Assembly: GCA_963709395.1 (NCBI GenBank) | Contig: CAVPWP010000014.1 | Location: 102,293-166,292, forward strand | Direction: 5' to 3' | Length of the DNA stretch: 64,000 nucleotides | From: CAVPWP01 sp963709395 | GTDB lineage: Bacteria > Pseudomonadota > Alphaproteobacteria > Rhodobacterales > Rhodobacteraceae | In this document: piece by piece, positions 38,333 to 47,430 of the stretch | Numbering within the stretch: the first letter of the stretch is position 1 | How the letters are laid out: each line of letters starts with the position of its first letter | Notes under the pieces: generated by a model | What the model was told of the DNA's origin: nothing | What the model saw: the letters and a program-made list of their open reading frames with translations, nothing else | Database searches by the model: none | Translations under genes and position numbers: made by a program

Positions 38333-38443
38333 ATGCGCGGACGGAGGACGCGAACGGCCTTTGGCAAGCTTGGCGGGGCAGGCGGCAAGTCGAACAGGGG
38401 AGAAGCGCGGATCGGTTGCCGGTCCCCAGCGAAGGTCCGCTAG
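38333..38443 (+). CDS. Possible small basic protein (36 residues)
   Basis: ATG 38333 follows AGGGAGGACGAG, a near-ideal ribosome-binding site with correct spacing. The predicted peptide is very basic (about ten Arg/Lys) and glycine-rich: 'MRGRRTRTAFGKLGGAGGKS' at the start, ending at TAG 38441. A GC-rich hairpin lies 17 bases after the stop. Size and charge would suit a nucleic-acid-binding or membrane-active microprotein, but no homologue is recognised. It could be a chance frame. Confidence 0.4.
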   Translation: MRGRRTRTAFGKLGGAGGKSNRGEARIGCRSPAKVR

Positions 38444-38460
38444 CAGGTTTCTGAAGTGAC

Positions 38461-38491
38461 GCGCCGCGCCGGGCTTGGCCCCGCGCGGCGC
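38461..38491. terminator. Strong GC hairpin without T run
   Basis: Arms 38461-38469 and 38483-38491 (9 bp of G/C), one mismatch, then three more pairs around a five-base loop. It lies between the small plus-strand ORF and the end of the minus-strand lipoprotein gene, so it could stop transcription from either side. No T tract on either strand, so function is tentative. Confidence 0.4.
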
Positions 38492-38570
38492 ACGTCCTGC
38501 AACTGGGTCTTGTCCGAAGGGACGGTGCGGCCCTCAGTTTCCGGACTGATTCCGGTTCTGGTTGTTTGTC

Positions 38571-38906
38571 TCAGACTGGCCCGTAGTTCTGAGTGTTGCT
38601 TTGGTTCTGAGTGTTGCTCTGGTTTTGATTGCGGTTCTGACCCCCGTCATCATCGGGATCGTCATCATCACCGCCGCCGCCACCAGTGTCGTCTGACGGA
38701 ACTGTGCTCAGGCCGCTGCCGCCGCCACCGCTATCATCGACGGCCACGACGCCCCCGCCACCCGGGGCAGGAACGTAGACCGCGTTGCCGTACTTGTCGT
38801 AGATCACCTCGACCTCAACCGGAACGATGACTTCTTCCTGCTGCGCGCAGGCTGCGACGAGCGCCGCGGATGCAGCGGCAGCCAGAAGGCTCTTTCTTGG
38901 TTTCAT
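38571..38906 (-). CDS. Small lipoprotein with Gly/Asp and Gln/Asn-rich tail
   Basis: 111-residue lipoprotein: signal 'MKPRKSLLAAAASAALVAAC' with lipobox Leu-Val-Ala-Ala-Cys, so lipidated at Cys20. The mature part has a short conserved-looking stretch ('VEVIYDKYGNAVYVPAPGGG') followed by glycine and aspartate runs and an 'NQNQSNTQNQSNTQNYGPV' end. Start ATG 38906 with GGAGGGA upstream. It lies on the opposite strand from the yjbH-like gene, about 275 bases away, at the edge of the polysaccharide region. Function unknown; low-complexity tails often mediate surface or cell-wall contact. Confidence 0.75.
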   Translation of the reverse strand: MKPRKSLLAAAASAALVAACAQQEEVIVPVEVEVIYDKYGNAVYVPAPGGGGVVAVDDSGGGGSGLSTVPSDDTGGGGGDDDDPDDDGGQNRNQNQSNTQNQSNTQNYGPV

Positions 38907-39180
38907 GGGTCCCTCCAATTCCCGCGTCTTGGTGTACCGAGCGTAGCAAGGATACCACTGTATGCAAGTATGGAGATAAGCGGATATCGCAGGCGACACC
39001 GCTGCGCCGTCTGCCAACCGATGCCCTGATGCATCTATTGCTCTTCTTGCAGGGCGAGGGCGACGCGATGGTTTCCTGATACGGCCCAACCTGTTAGTCT
39101 TTTCGCAACAATTATGAGCCGCATCGCGCGCTACGCCGAGAATTGCGGACGAAAAGGGCAGAGTTTCGGAGCGCAGGTCA

Positions 39181-41286
39181 GTGGCACGCGGACGTCTTGT
39201 CAGAGCATCCTTGATGTGCGCTTGCGTGCTGCCAACGGCTAGCCTGGCCCAGTCCCCCGATCTCGCCTTCTCGACCTCCCTTTACGGAACGCCCGGCCTG
39301 ATCGACATGCCCTCGGCCGCGCAGTTCGAAGATGGCGAACTTGGCATCACCTTCTCCGGGTTCAGCGGCACCAACCGCAACACACTCACTTTCCAGGCGG
39401 CGCCGTGGCTGACGACGGCGTTTCGCTATTCGCGCCTTGGCGATTTCTTCCAGCCCGGGGGGGAGCCGCTTTACGACCGCAGCTTCGACGTCAGCCTCCA
39501 GATCCTGTCCGAGACAGCGAACCGACCGGCGCTGGCGGTCGGCCTTCAGGATATCCTCGGCACCGGGATCTATGCTGCCGAATACATCGCGGCGACCAAG
39601 ACATTTGGCGATGTGCAGGTCACCGGCGGTCTGGGCTGGGGGCGCCTCGGCACCCGCAACAGCCTGGGGTCTCCCTTCGGCGACCGTCCTCCCATCGACG
39701 TGGGTCTCGGCGGCGAGGTCAACTACGATCAATGGTTCCGAGGTCCGGCCGCACCCTTCGGCGGCATTGCCTGGCGCGCGACCGATCGGCTGACGCTGAA
39801 AGCCGAGTATTCCTCGGATACCTACGTGACCGAGACGAGTATCGGAACAATCGACCAGTCCTCTCCGATCAACCTTGGCTTCGATTATCGGCTCGGTCGT
39901 TCGGCCTCCGTCTCGGCATACTACCTCTACGGGTCCGAGGTAGGTCTTCAGTTCACCTATGCGCTGAACCCCCGGCGTCCGGCCTACCCCAGCGGCCGCG
40001 AGCCTGGCCCCTTGCCGGTGCGCCCCCGTCCCACACCCGCCGAAGACCCGGAAAGCTGGGGTTCGGCCTGGGTGACAGATGGCGAGACGGTGCCCGCGCT
40101 CCAAAGGGTCGTGGCCGAGCAGCTTGCAAGGGAGGGGATCGGCCTCGAGGTCATGACGCTGACCGCCCGCGAGGCGCGGATCGTCATTCGCAACACACGG
40201 TTCGGGGCAGAGCCCGAGGCCTATGGCCGGACAGCTCGGCTTCTCACGCGGGCATTGCCGGCCTCGGTCGAGACCTTCACGATCATCTCGATGGTCGAAA
40301 GCGGCCTGCCGACCGCTGCAGTCACCATCCGGCGCAGCGACCTGGAGCGGCTCGAACAGGCCGCGCCCATGGCGATCCTTCCCCGCGTCGCCTTCGACGA
40401 CGCGCTTCGCATTGCCCCGGCGGACGAATTGTCGAGCGGCAACATGCTGTTCCGCTGGTCCCTGGCCCCCTACCTCGCGGTCAGTCTCTTTGATCCCGAC
40501 GAACCCGTGCGCGCCGACTTCGGATTGCTCCTTTCCGGGCAGGCAGAACTGGCGCGCGGCATCGTTGTGTCCGGTGCCATCAGCAAACGGCTGGTCGGCA
40601 ACCTTGACGAGGTTCCAGAAGCCTCGGACTCGCTGCTTCCGCCGGTACGCTCCAACGTGGCGCTTTACGCCGCCAACGGCGATCCGGGTCTCGAGGAACT
40701 GACGGCCGCCTGGTTCGCCCGCCCGGCGCCGGACCTCTATTCCCGGGTATCCGTCGGCTATCTCGAGCCGATGTTCGGCGGGATCAGCGGCGAAGTGCTT
40801 TGGAAGCCGATCGATTCACGGCTCGCGTTCGGGGTCGAGCTGGCCTACGTCAAGCAGCGCGATTTCGACATGCGGTTCGGGTTTCAGGACTACGACGTGA
40901 CGACCGGGTTCGTGTCGGGCTACTACGAATTCGGGAACGGCTACTTCGGTCGCCTCGACCTGGGGCGCTATCTTGCCGGTGATGTCGGGGCAACCTTGGC
41001 ACTCAGCCGGCAGTTCAACAACGGGTGGGAAGTCGGGGCCTATGTGACCCGCACGGATGCGACCTTCGAAGAATTCGGGGAAGGGTCGTTCGACAAGGGC
41101 ATCACCCTCACCATCCCGTTCGAGTGGTTCACGGGCTTGCCTTCGCAAACCAGGTCGGAAGCGGTGCTGAGATCGCTCAGTCGGGATGGTGGTGCACGGC
41201 TTCAGGTCGGCGGGCGGCTTTACCCGCTGGTGCGGGATACCGATCAGCCGCATCTTGAAGACAGATGGGGGCGTTTCTGGCGATGA
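39181..41286 (+). CDS. yjbH: YjbH-like exopolysaccharide outer-membrane protein
   Basis: 701-residue envelope protein. An N-terminal signal sequence ('ASLMCACVLPTASLAQSPD') is followed by the YjbH opening 'SLYGTPGLIDMPSAAQFEDG' and a series of beta-strands with aromatic ends ('DVQVTGGLGWGRLG', 'YLYGSEVGLQFTYALNPRRP'), as for an outer-membrane barrel; the C-terminal half has the second YjbH block with 'GGISGEVLWKPIDSRLAFGV' and 'SGYYEFGNGYFGRLDLGRYL'. YjbH belongs to the yjbEFGH/gfc exopolysaccharide group. Start GTG 39181. It overlaps the yjbF-like gene by ATGA, forming a two-gene operon. Role in polysaccharide passage through the outer membrane is inferred from the family. Confidence 0.87.
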   Translation: MARGRLVRASLMCACVLPTASLAQSPDLAFSTSLYGTPGLIDMPSAAQFEDGELGITFSGFSGTNRNTLTFQAAPWLTTAFRYSRLGDFFQPGGEPLYDRSFDVSLQILSETANRPALAVGLQDILGTGIYAAEYIAATKTFGDVQVTGGLGWGRLGTRNSLGSPFGDRPPIDVGLGGEVNYDQWFRGPAAPFGGIAWRATDRLTLKAEYSSDTYVTETSIGTIDQSSPINLGFDYRLGRSASVSAYYLYGSEVGLQFTYALNPRRPAYPSGREPGPLPVRPRPTPAEDPESWGSAWVTDGETVPALQRVVAEQLAREGIGLEVMTLTAREARIVIRNTRFGAEPEAYGRTARLLTRALPASVETFTIISMVESGLPTAAVTIRRSDLERLEQAAPMAILPRVAFDDALRIAPADELSSGNMLFRWSLAPYLAVSLFDPDEPVRADFGLLLSGQAELARGIVVSGAISKRLVGNLDEVPEASDSLLPPVRSNVALYAANGDPGLEELTAAWFARPAPDLYSRVSVGYLEPMFGGISGEVLWKPIDSRLAFGVELAYVKQRDFDMRFGFQDYDVTTGFVSGYYEFGNGYFGRLDLGRYLAGDVGATLALSRQFNNGWEVGAYVTRTDATFEEFGEGSFDKGITLTIPFEWFTGLPSQTRSEAVLRSLSRDGGARLQVGGRLYPLVRDTDQPHLEDRWGRFWR

Positions 41287-41948
41287 TACGATGGAAGTCC
41301 CTGACCTTCGCTCTGGCAGGCATGGCGCTGCTCCATGGCTGTGGCAACTCCACGACCAGCCAGGAGTACCGCCTTGCGCTCCAGTCCTTTGGCGACATCG
41401 TCCGCCCAGCCGACTCGCTGCCGCCGGACGCGGTCGGCCGGGCGTCATTCCAGATGGTGCCCGGGCCGCTGATCTTCGTGACGCTGCCGGAATTCGCCGT
41501 TGCCGCGCCGATGGTGCCCTTCGGAGAGAATGCCGGCGTCCGGACATGGTCCACGGCCGAGAAGCAGACCCTGACGATTCGGAGGGGCATCATGACCTCG
41601 ACGCGGGGGCTGGGGGACGATCTCATGCAGTCAGCAACCGACCCCGTTGCGAATGCCCTGGCAGCCGGATCAGGCCGCGACGTCGCGCGCACGACCTGGC
41701 ATCTCGACGGGAACGACCGACTGATCGAACGGCTGTTTGCCTGCGGACTTCGCACCGAGGGGCGCGAGACGATCACGCTTGTCTCCGGACAGAGCCTCGC
41801 TGCGACACGGGTATCCGAAGACTGCGCCACCGAGGGCGTGAGCTTCCAGAACACCTACTGGAAAGACGAAAGCGGGACCGTAAGACGGTCCCGCCAATGG
41901 GTGTCCCCGATCGTCGGCTATGCCGAAATCGAGGTATTGCGACCGTGA
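41283..41948 (+). CDS. yjbF: YjbF/GfcB-like exopolysaccharide lipoprotein
   Basis: 221-residue periplasmic lipoprotein: signal 'MIRWKSLTFALAGMALLHGC' with a lipobox Cys at residue 20. The mature part matches the YjbF/GfcB family: 'RASFQMVPGPLIFVTLPEF', 'IMTSTRGLGDDLMQS', and a C-terminal 'FQNTYWKDESGTVRRSRQWV' beta region. Start ATG 41283 overlaps the yjbH stop. YjbF and YjbH act together in exopolysaccharide production in enterobacteria. The order here (H then F) is reversed relative to E. coli. Confidence 0.87.
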   Translation: MIRWKSLTFALAGMALLHGCGNSTTSQEYRLALQSFGDIVRPADSLPPDAVGRASFQMVPGPLIFVTLPEFAVAAPMVPFGENAGVRTWSTAEKQTLTIRRGIMTSTRGLGDDLMQSATDPVANALAAGSGRDVARTTWHLDGNDRLIERLFACGLRTEGRETITLVSGQSLAATRVSEDCATEGVSFQNTYWKDESGTVRRSRQWVSPIVGYAEIEVLRP

Positions 41949-41960
41949 CTCAGCGACGGA

Positions 41961-42179
41961 TCAGGTATCGTCGCTCGAGCTGACGGCGGCGGCGATCAGG
42001 GCCAGACCGACGAGGCCGCCGATCACAAGCCCCGGGCTGACCGATCCGGCAGGGGCTTCCTGGACGACGATAAGCTCGTCCTCGATCGCGGGCGTTCCGA
42101 GACCGCCGGCAAAGGCGGGGGCTGCTGCGGATGCCATCATCGCGGTGACGACAGCTGCGCCAATGAAAGTCTTCTTCAT
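41961..42179 (-). CDS. Small secreted/membrane protein, YjbE-like by position
   Basis: 72-residue protein with signal peptide 'MKKTFIGAAVVTAMMASAAA' cleaved after 'PAFA', a short acidic linker and a C-terminal hydrophobic segment 'VSPGLVIGGLVGLALIAAAV' ending 'SSSDDT'. Start ATG 42179 with AAGGAG upstream. The small size, signal and placement beside yjbF/yjbH recall YjbE/GfcA, though the sequence itself is too simple to prove homology. Encoded opposite to both flanking genes; it ends 12 bases from the yjbF stop. Confidence 0.7.
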   Translation of the reverse strand: MKKTFIGAAVVTAMMASAAAPAFAGGLGTPAIEDELIVVQEAPAGSVSPGLVIGGLVGLALIAAAVSSSDDT

Positions 42180-42328
42180 AACGTCAGTCTCCTTGCGACC
42201 CGGTTTCTTGCCGGCAGGGTGGAAATACAATGACCAACCTTTACGATACATGGACTCGTGAAAAAATCAAATGCGACCGCGACGAGTCGGTGGTAACTGT
42301 GCTCTGAACCCCACGTTGAACGCTGCCC

Positions 42329-43099
42329 ATGACCGCCAAACGAATTGCCGACCTCATTCTGGCTGCCGCGCTCGCCATTCCGGCGATGGGGATTCTTGCG
42401 GTTCTTTATCTTCTGGCAAGCGTGGCACATGGCCGTCCGGTGCTTTACTTCGGCGAGCGGGTGCGCGCGCCGGGACGCACGTTTCGTCTTGTAAAGCTGC
42501 GCACCATGACGGCTTGCCCGACTGGCGAGCAACGGGCCTTGGGCGGCGATCTTCGCCATCGGGTCACACCCTTCGGCGCATGGCTACGGCGCACGCGACT
42601 TGATGAGTTGCCCCAGCTTTGGAACGTCGTTCGCGGCGACATGAGCTTTGTCGGCCCCCGGCCCCCGCTGCAGCGATTTGTCGAGGCTGCGCCTGCGGCC
42701 TATGCCGAGGTTCTGCGCAACCGGCCGGGCATCACCGGCCTCGCCACGGTCATGGTCTGCACGCGGGAAGAGCGGTTGCTTGCCCATTGCCGCACTCCGG
42801 CCGAATCGGAATCTGTCTACCTGCGGCGATGCCTTCCCGTGAAACTCCGCATCGACCGGATTTACCACCGTCGCCGCAGTCTCGCCCTTGATGCCTATGT
42901 CATCTACCTGACCGTCGCCCGGGTCATTCCTTTGCCGGGACGGCGTGCGGGTCGGCTCTGGCATGACGCGCGCCGCCCCGTGCAGAGTGACGGGCGGGAG
43001 GCCGCGCAGTCATCCGGGATCCTGACCCGTCCTCTCGCAACACCGAGCCTTGCCTCCGCCGCGCGGCCTCAGCTTTCGCGGAACGCGCGGTTGAAGTAG
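42329..43099 (+). CDS. exoY: ExoY-like bacterial sugar transferase (initiating enzyme)
   Basis: 256-residue phosphoglycosyl transferase that attaches the first sugar phosphate to undecaprenyl phosphate. One N-terminal hydrophobic helix ('LILAAALAIPAMGILAVLYL') anchors it; the catalytic core has 'FRLVKLRTMTA', 'RRTRLDELPQLWNVVRGDMS', 'FVGPRPP' and 'RPGITGLATV', the family signature. The C-terminal 45 residues are Arg-rich and unusual. Its 3' end overlaps the convergent hlyD-like gene by 31 bases. It is the likely first step of the polysaccharide made by this region. Confidence 0.87.
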   Translation: MTAKRIADLILAAALAIPAMGILAVLYLLASVAHGRPVLYFGERVRAPGRTFRLVKLRTMTACPTGEQRALGGDLRHRVTPFGAWLRRTRLDELPQLWNVVRGDMSFVGPRPPLQRFVEAAPAAYAEVLRNRPGITGLATVMVCTREERLLAHCRTPAESESVYLRRCLPVKLRIDRIYHRRRSLALDAYVIYLTVARVIPLPGRRAGRLWHDARRPVQSDGREAAQSSGILTRPLATPSLASAARPQLSRNARLK

Positions 43100-44373
43100 T
43101 CGGTCAGCGGTTTCGTGAGATACGAGATCGGCGTGCGGTCGTCGGTGCGGATGAAGGCTTCGACCGGCATGCCCGGAAGAAGGACCTGTCCTTCGAGCTT
43201 CGGCAGGTCTGCTTCGGTCGGAAGCAACTGGATCTCGTAGAAATTCACGCCAGTCCGGTCATCGACCAGCACATCGGCCGATATGGCGGACACATGCCCG
43301 GTCATGTCGGGCGTGCGGCGCTGATCGAAGGCGGTAAAGCGCAACACCGCCTCCTGGCCAAGGCGGATCTGGTCGATGTGCACCGAATCGATCCGGGCCT
43401 GCACAAGAAGCGGCTGGTCCTGCGGCACGATATACATGATCGGCGCGCCCGCCTGCACCACCGACTGAACGGCGAAGACCTGCTGGCCGTAGATCACGCC
43501 CGATACAGGGGCCCGCACGTCGAGCCGCGACAACCGCTCGACCAGGCTCAGTCGCCGTTCAGTCAGCTCGATCTCGCGGAACTGGATGTCGCGAAGCGTG
43601 ACGATGGCCTCTTCCCGCCGCGCTGCCGCAAGGCGCAGCTTCTCGATCTCGATCCCGGCGATCTGTCCGCGCAGCTGTGCGACGTCCGATGTCAGCTTGC
43701 CGATCTCGCCAGCCAGCCGCGCCGCCTCGCGCCGCAGCTCGATCACCCGGCCGACGGGCACGAGGCCGCGTTCGAACAGAGATTCCTGGTCGGCCAGTTC
43801 GCCTTCGATCAGCTCTTCCTGCGTGCCAAGTGCCGCCAGTTGCGCCTGCGTTCCCTCGATCTGGTTTTCGATCTGAAGGATCTGTTCGCCCAGTTGCTGG
43901 CGCTGCTGATCAAGCGTCGCCGAACGCGCCTTGAACAGCTCTTCCTGGCCCCTGATCTGCGCGACGGCCTCGGGGTTGGTTTCCGCCGTTGTCAGAAGCG
44001 CCTCGGGAAAGACGATCTCATCGGCTGCGCGGGCCTCGGCATCCAGCCGCGCCTTGCGCGCCTGGATTTCGATCAACTGCGTGTCGAGGATCGCAAGCTC
44101 GGAGCGCTGAACGCTGTCGTCGAACCGGATCAGGGTCTGGCCGACCTCGACGATATCGCCATTGCGCACCTCGATCGCCCCCACGACCCCGCCGTCGGGA
44201 TGCTGGACGACCTGGCGGTTGTTCTCGACCACGATCGTACCGCTGGCGATGACCGCGCCGCTCAGCGTGGTCCGGACGCTCCAGACGCCGATGACGCCCA
44301 CCAGCACGATCAGGGCAAGCACACCCACGGCAATCGGCGCGCGGGCCGACCATTTGTTGTCCGGCGCGCTCAT
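43069..44373 (-). CDS. Type I secretion membrane-fusion protein (HlyD/PrtE family)
   Basis: 434-residue periplasmic adaptor with one N-terminal membrane helix ('IAVGVLALIVLVGVIGVWSV'), a biotinyl-lipoyl-like region ('VQHPDGGVVGAIEVRNGDIV'), a long coiled-coil hairpin from about 90 to 260 and the C-terminal beta-barrel ('DVLVDDRTGVNFYEIQL', 'LLPGMPVEAFIRTDDRTPIS'). This ending is typical of PrtE/HlyD-type proteins. It overlaps the ABC exporter gene by ATGA. No TolC homologue is in the window. Confidence 0.9.
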   Translation of the reverse strand: MSAPDNKWSARAPIAVGVLALIVLVGVIGVWSVRTTLSGAVIASGTIVVENNRQVVQHPDGGVVGAIEVRNGDIVEVGQTLIRFDDSVQRSELAILDTQLIEIQARKARLDAEARAADEIVFPEALLTTAETNPEAVAQIRGQEELFKARSATLDQQRQQLGEQILQIENQIEGTQAQLAALGTQEELIEGELADQESLFERGLVPVGRVIELRREAARLAGEIGKLTSDVAQLRGQIAGIEIEKLRLAAARREEAIVTLRDIQFREIELTERRLSLVERLSRLDVRAPVSGVIYGQQVFAVQSVVQAGAPIMYIVPQDQPLLVQARIDSVHIDQIRLGQEAVLRFTAFDQRRTPDMTGHVSAISADVLVDDRTGVNFYEIQLLPTEADLPKLEGQVLLPGMPVEAFIRTDDRTPISYLTKPLTDYFNRAFRES

Positions 44374-46109
44374 GATGCGCCCTTCCGTGTGATGGCCTGC
44401 TGCACGTCGGCGGCGTTCTTGACCATTGATCGCAGCACTTCGTCGCGCGGCCCTTGTGCGGTGATGCGCCCGCCATCAAGCACCAGCAGGCTGTCGCATT
44501 CCGAAATCGCCGTGGGGCGATGGGTCATCACGATCACGGCCTTGCCCTCGGCCTTCATGTGCCGGATCGCGCCGTTCAGCGCCTCGCTTCCCTCCATGTC
44601 GAGGGCCGAGTTCGGTTCGTCCAGAACCAGAAGCACGGGATCCTCGTAGAGCGCCCGCGCCAGCGCCACGCGCTGTTTCTGCCCGCCGCTGAGCTCGACC
44701 TGATTGCCCCGGACCGGCGTGTCGTAGCCCTGCCGAAGTCCAAGGATCAGTTCATGCACCTTGGCGGCTTTCGCCGCGGCGACAACCCGCGCGCTGTCGG
44801 GCGTCAGCGACATGCGCGCGATATTCTCGGCGATCGTGCCATCGACCATCATCGGGTCCTGCGGCAGGTACCCGATGTGGCGGCCCAGCGTCTCGGGCGC
44901 ATACTGGTCGAGAAGCGCGCCACCCAGGCGGATCTCGCCTGTGACCACCGGTTGCAGACCGACAATGGCGCGCGCCAGCGTGGTCTTGCCCGACCCGCTG
45001 CGCCCGATCACGCCAAGCGCCTGACCGGGTTCAAGCTCGAAGCTGAGGGAACGCAGGATCGGGTGGCGATCCTCGCCGGCGACGACCGACAGGTTGCGCA
45101 CCGCAAGCCGGGCCTCTGGCCGGGGCAGGGCGGTGCGCGCCTCGGGTTCGGGGGCTGCGGCAAGGAATGCGCGCAGGGATTTCAACCCTGTGCGCGCCCG
45201 TTCGATCTGCGGCCAGCGGGCCAGCAACTGTTCGATCGGCGCAAGCGCCCGGCCAAGCAGGATCGAAGCCGCGATCATCGCCCCCGCCGTGACCTGCCCC
45301 TGCAGGACCAGCCATGCGCCCACGGCGAGGATCAGCGACTGAAGAAACAGGCGCAGGCTTTTCGACAGCGACCCGAAGGTGCCGGTGCGGTCGGCGGCAC
45401 TCATGGCGTCGTTCAGCGCCACCGTGCGCTTGTCGGTCCAGCGCGCGGCGACAGCGGGCAGCATGCCCTGGCTGCGGATGACCTCGCGCGCCTGTCGGGC
45501 ATTGTCGGAAAAGCGCTTTGCCTCTTCATAGGCGACCTGTGCGGCCTCGAGCTTTCTCCGGGTCAGCATGCGGTTCAGCAGCGTGGCCACGATCAGGACC
45601 GCACCGCCGCCCACCGCCACCCATCCCAGAAGCGGGTGGAAAATGAAGATCGCGACGATGAAGAGCGGGGTGAACGGCGCGTCCATGATCGCGGTGAACG
45701 CGGGCGAGGCGTAAAGCGACTGCACCGCCTCGACATCGCTTGTCGCGGTCAGCTGATGCTTGCGCTCGGCCTTTCCCGGCACCAGCGTCGCCCGGAACAC
45801 GCGCCCGTCAAGCGCCGACTGGAACCGTGCGCCATACCGGGCCAGCACCCGGCCCCGCGCGTAGTCGAGCGCCCCCATGAGCGCATAGAGCGCCGCGACC
45901 AGAATCGTCAGCGCCAGAAGCGTCTCTTCCGATCGGGAGGACAGCACCCGGTCATAGACCTGCAGCATGAAAAGCGGTCCGGTCAGCATCAGCAGGTTCA
46001 CGAAGACGCTGAAAACGAAGGCAATGACGATCAGACCAAGGCCGCGTCTGCGGATCTCGGTGATTTCGTTGGCAGGAGCGGCCGACCTGTCTGTCCGTGC
46101 GTTCGTCAC
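44370..46109 (-). CDS. Type I secretion permease/ATPase (PrtD family)
   Basis: 579-residue ABC exporter half: six-helix membrane domain (residues about 22-290, with 'LMLTGPLFMLQVYDRVLSSR') and an ATPase domain with Walker A 'GRSGSGKT' (369-376), signature 'LSGGQ' (473-477) and Walker B 'LLVLDEP' (493-499). There is no N-terminal C39 peptidase or C39-like domain, which is normal for PrtD-type exporters of RTX proteases and repeat proteins. First gene of the two-gene operon with the HlyD-type adaptor. Likely substrates are the two RTX proteins at 27.6 and 34.5 kb. Confidence 0.92.
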   Translation of the reverse strand: MTNARTDRSAAPANEITEIRRRGLGLIVIAFVFSVFVNLLMLTGPLFMLQVYDRVLSSRSEETLLALTILVAALYALMGALDYARGRVLARYGARFQSALDGRVFRATLVPGKAERKHQLTATSDVEAVQSLYASPAFTAIMDAPFTPLFIVAIFIFHPLLGWVAVGGGAVLIVATLLNRMLTRRKLEAAQVAYEEAKRFSDNARQAREVIRSQGMLPAVAARWTDKRTVALNDAMSAADRTGTFGSLSKSLRLFLQSLILAVGAWLVLQGQVTAGAMIAASILLGRALAPIEQLLARWPQIERARTGLKSLRAFLAAAPEPEARTALPRPEARLAVRNLSVVAGEDRHPILRSLSFELEPGQALGVIGRSGSGKTTLARAIVGLQPVVTGEIRLGGALLDQYAPETLGRHIGYLPQDPMMVDGTIAENIARMSLTPDSARVVAAAKAAKVHELILGLRQGYDTPVRGNQVELSGGQKQRVALARALYEDPVLLVLDEPNSALDMEGSEALNGAIRHMKAEGKAVIVMTHRPTAISECDSLLVLDGGRITAQGPRDEVLRSMVKNAADVQQAITRKGAS

Positions 46110-46385
46110 GTCGCCTCATTTTTCTCGTCAGGCGCGGAGCTTAGCGCCCGTTTCCAGTCCTGTCGCCTGGGCAGGGCGTTTCGCCCGCACTGCGGCTGTA
46201 GCGCAACAACCCCTTGCAGGATGTCGCGCCGGTTTTGATGCAGGCCAGCCGTCATGGCAAGTCGGGCGCACGCGGAACCGTTCACTTGTGGCCTGAGGCA
46301 AGTGCCCTAGACGACGCGGTGACCGGTTAGGAGCGGACGGAACGGGCATCGGACCGGACGGACATTGGGAGCGAGGCGGGCCAGC

Positions 46386-47406
46386 TTGGACCTTTACCTG
46401 CACATCGGCATGAACAAGACCGCGTCGACCGCGATCCAGGACTTTTTCGCCGACAATCACGACAAGCTCCTGAGCGAGCATTCGGTGCTTTGGCCCCGAA
46501 CCGGGCTGGGGCAGCGTGGGAGGGGCGGGAACAGTCACTATGACCTGAGCGAGGGGCTCGGCTTCACCAACGACCCGCAGTTCCTCACTCCCGACGACGC
46601 GCGGATCGGGGCGTTGTCCGCGGATCTCTGGGCCGAAATCGGAGCGGCCGATCCGCGGGCGGCGGTGATGAGTTCGGAGTTCTTCGTGCTTCGTCGTGAT
46701 TTGGCACGGGTGAAATCGTTCTTCGGGGCGCAAAAGCCCCGCATCGTGATCTACTTGAGGCGACACGATGCGTGGCTCAGCTCACTTTATGCGCAAGCGA
46801 TCAAGTCGGCCCATGATCCCAAATGGGACAGTAATTTCGAGAACTTCCTCGCGTTCCAAAAGAAGGTGAGAAACCAGCATCTGTCCTACCTCGAACTTGT
46901 AAACGCCTGGGTCAACGTCTTTGGCGAGGATCGCATCATCCTTCGCCCATACCGTGAAAACGAGCCGCCGACGGTGGTTATCGCGGATTTCCTGTCGCTC
47001 GTCGGTGTGACGGAAACGCATGGCCTACGGCTTCCATCCATGTCGTGCAATCCGTCGCCGACGGCCAACACGCTTTCCATCATCGACCGCCTGCAGCGGT
47101 CGGGTCTGCCGGAGCGAAGCAAACGGCGGCTGGTGGCCCGGGCGCTCGAATTGGACGATCCTCGTTTCCCTCGATTTGAAATGGATCCCCGAACCCGCGC
47201 GGCGATACTTGCTGACAACCTGGCCGACTACGAGGCCCTGTCTGAGAGGTTTCTGGGCGGGCGTGCGCTTTTCGACATCGGGCAGCTGGAGTCTGACCCG
47301 CAGCCAGGCCACTCCGCCGCTGCCATCCCCGGTATTGACGCCCGAGATGTCCCGCGAGCTTACTGCGGCGCTGGGCAAGGATGAGACCGCGCGGTTGTTC
47401 GGATAA
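46386..47406 (+). CDS. Sulfotransferase-family protein, C-terminal frameshift
   Basis: About 340-residue cytoplasmic enzyme. The start 'LDLYLHIGMNKTASTAIQDF' has the phosphosulfate-binding loop (HIGxxKTxST) of PAPS-dependent sulfotransferases, and 'VIYLRRHDAWLSSLYAQAIK' matches the 3'-phosphate-binding Arg/Ser segment. The original frame ends at 47384 in unlike sequence, but the +1 frame gives 'LTPEMSRELTAALGKDETAR' and 'LFG', so one extra base near 47295-47320 is likely and the true end is 47406. The start is uncertain: TTG 46386 or TTG 46365, no ATG is available. It converges with the large glycosyltransferase gene (24-base gap) and may sulfate the capsule. Confidence 0.78.
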
Positions 47407-47430
47407 CCGGTCCTTTCTGTTCTCGCGGTC

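Larger units (their letters stand above)
37914..38570. other. Divergent promoter region of RTX protein 2, with a small ORF
   Basis: 657 bases between RTX protein 2 and a lipoprotein gene. AT-rich patches (38125-38160) are plausible promoter DNA for RTX protein 2. The plus strand holds a well-initiated 36-codon frame and a strong hairpin (separate entries). Confidence 0.45.
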
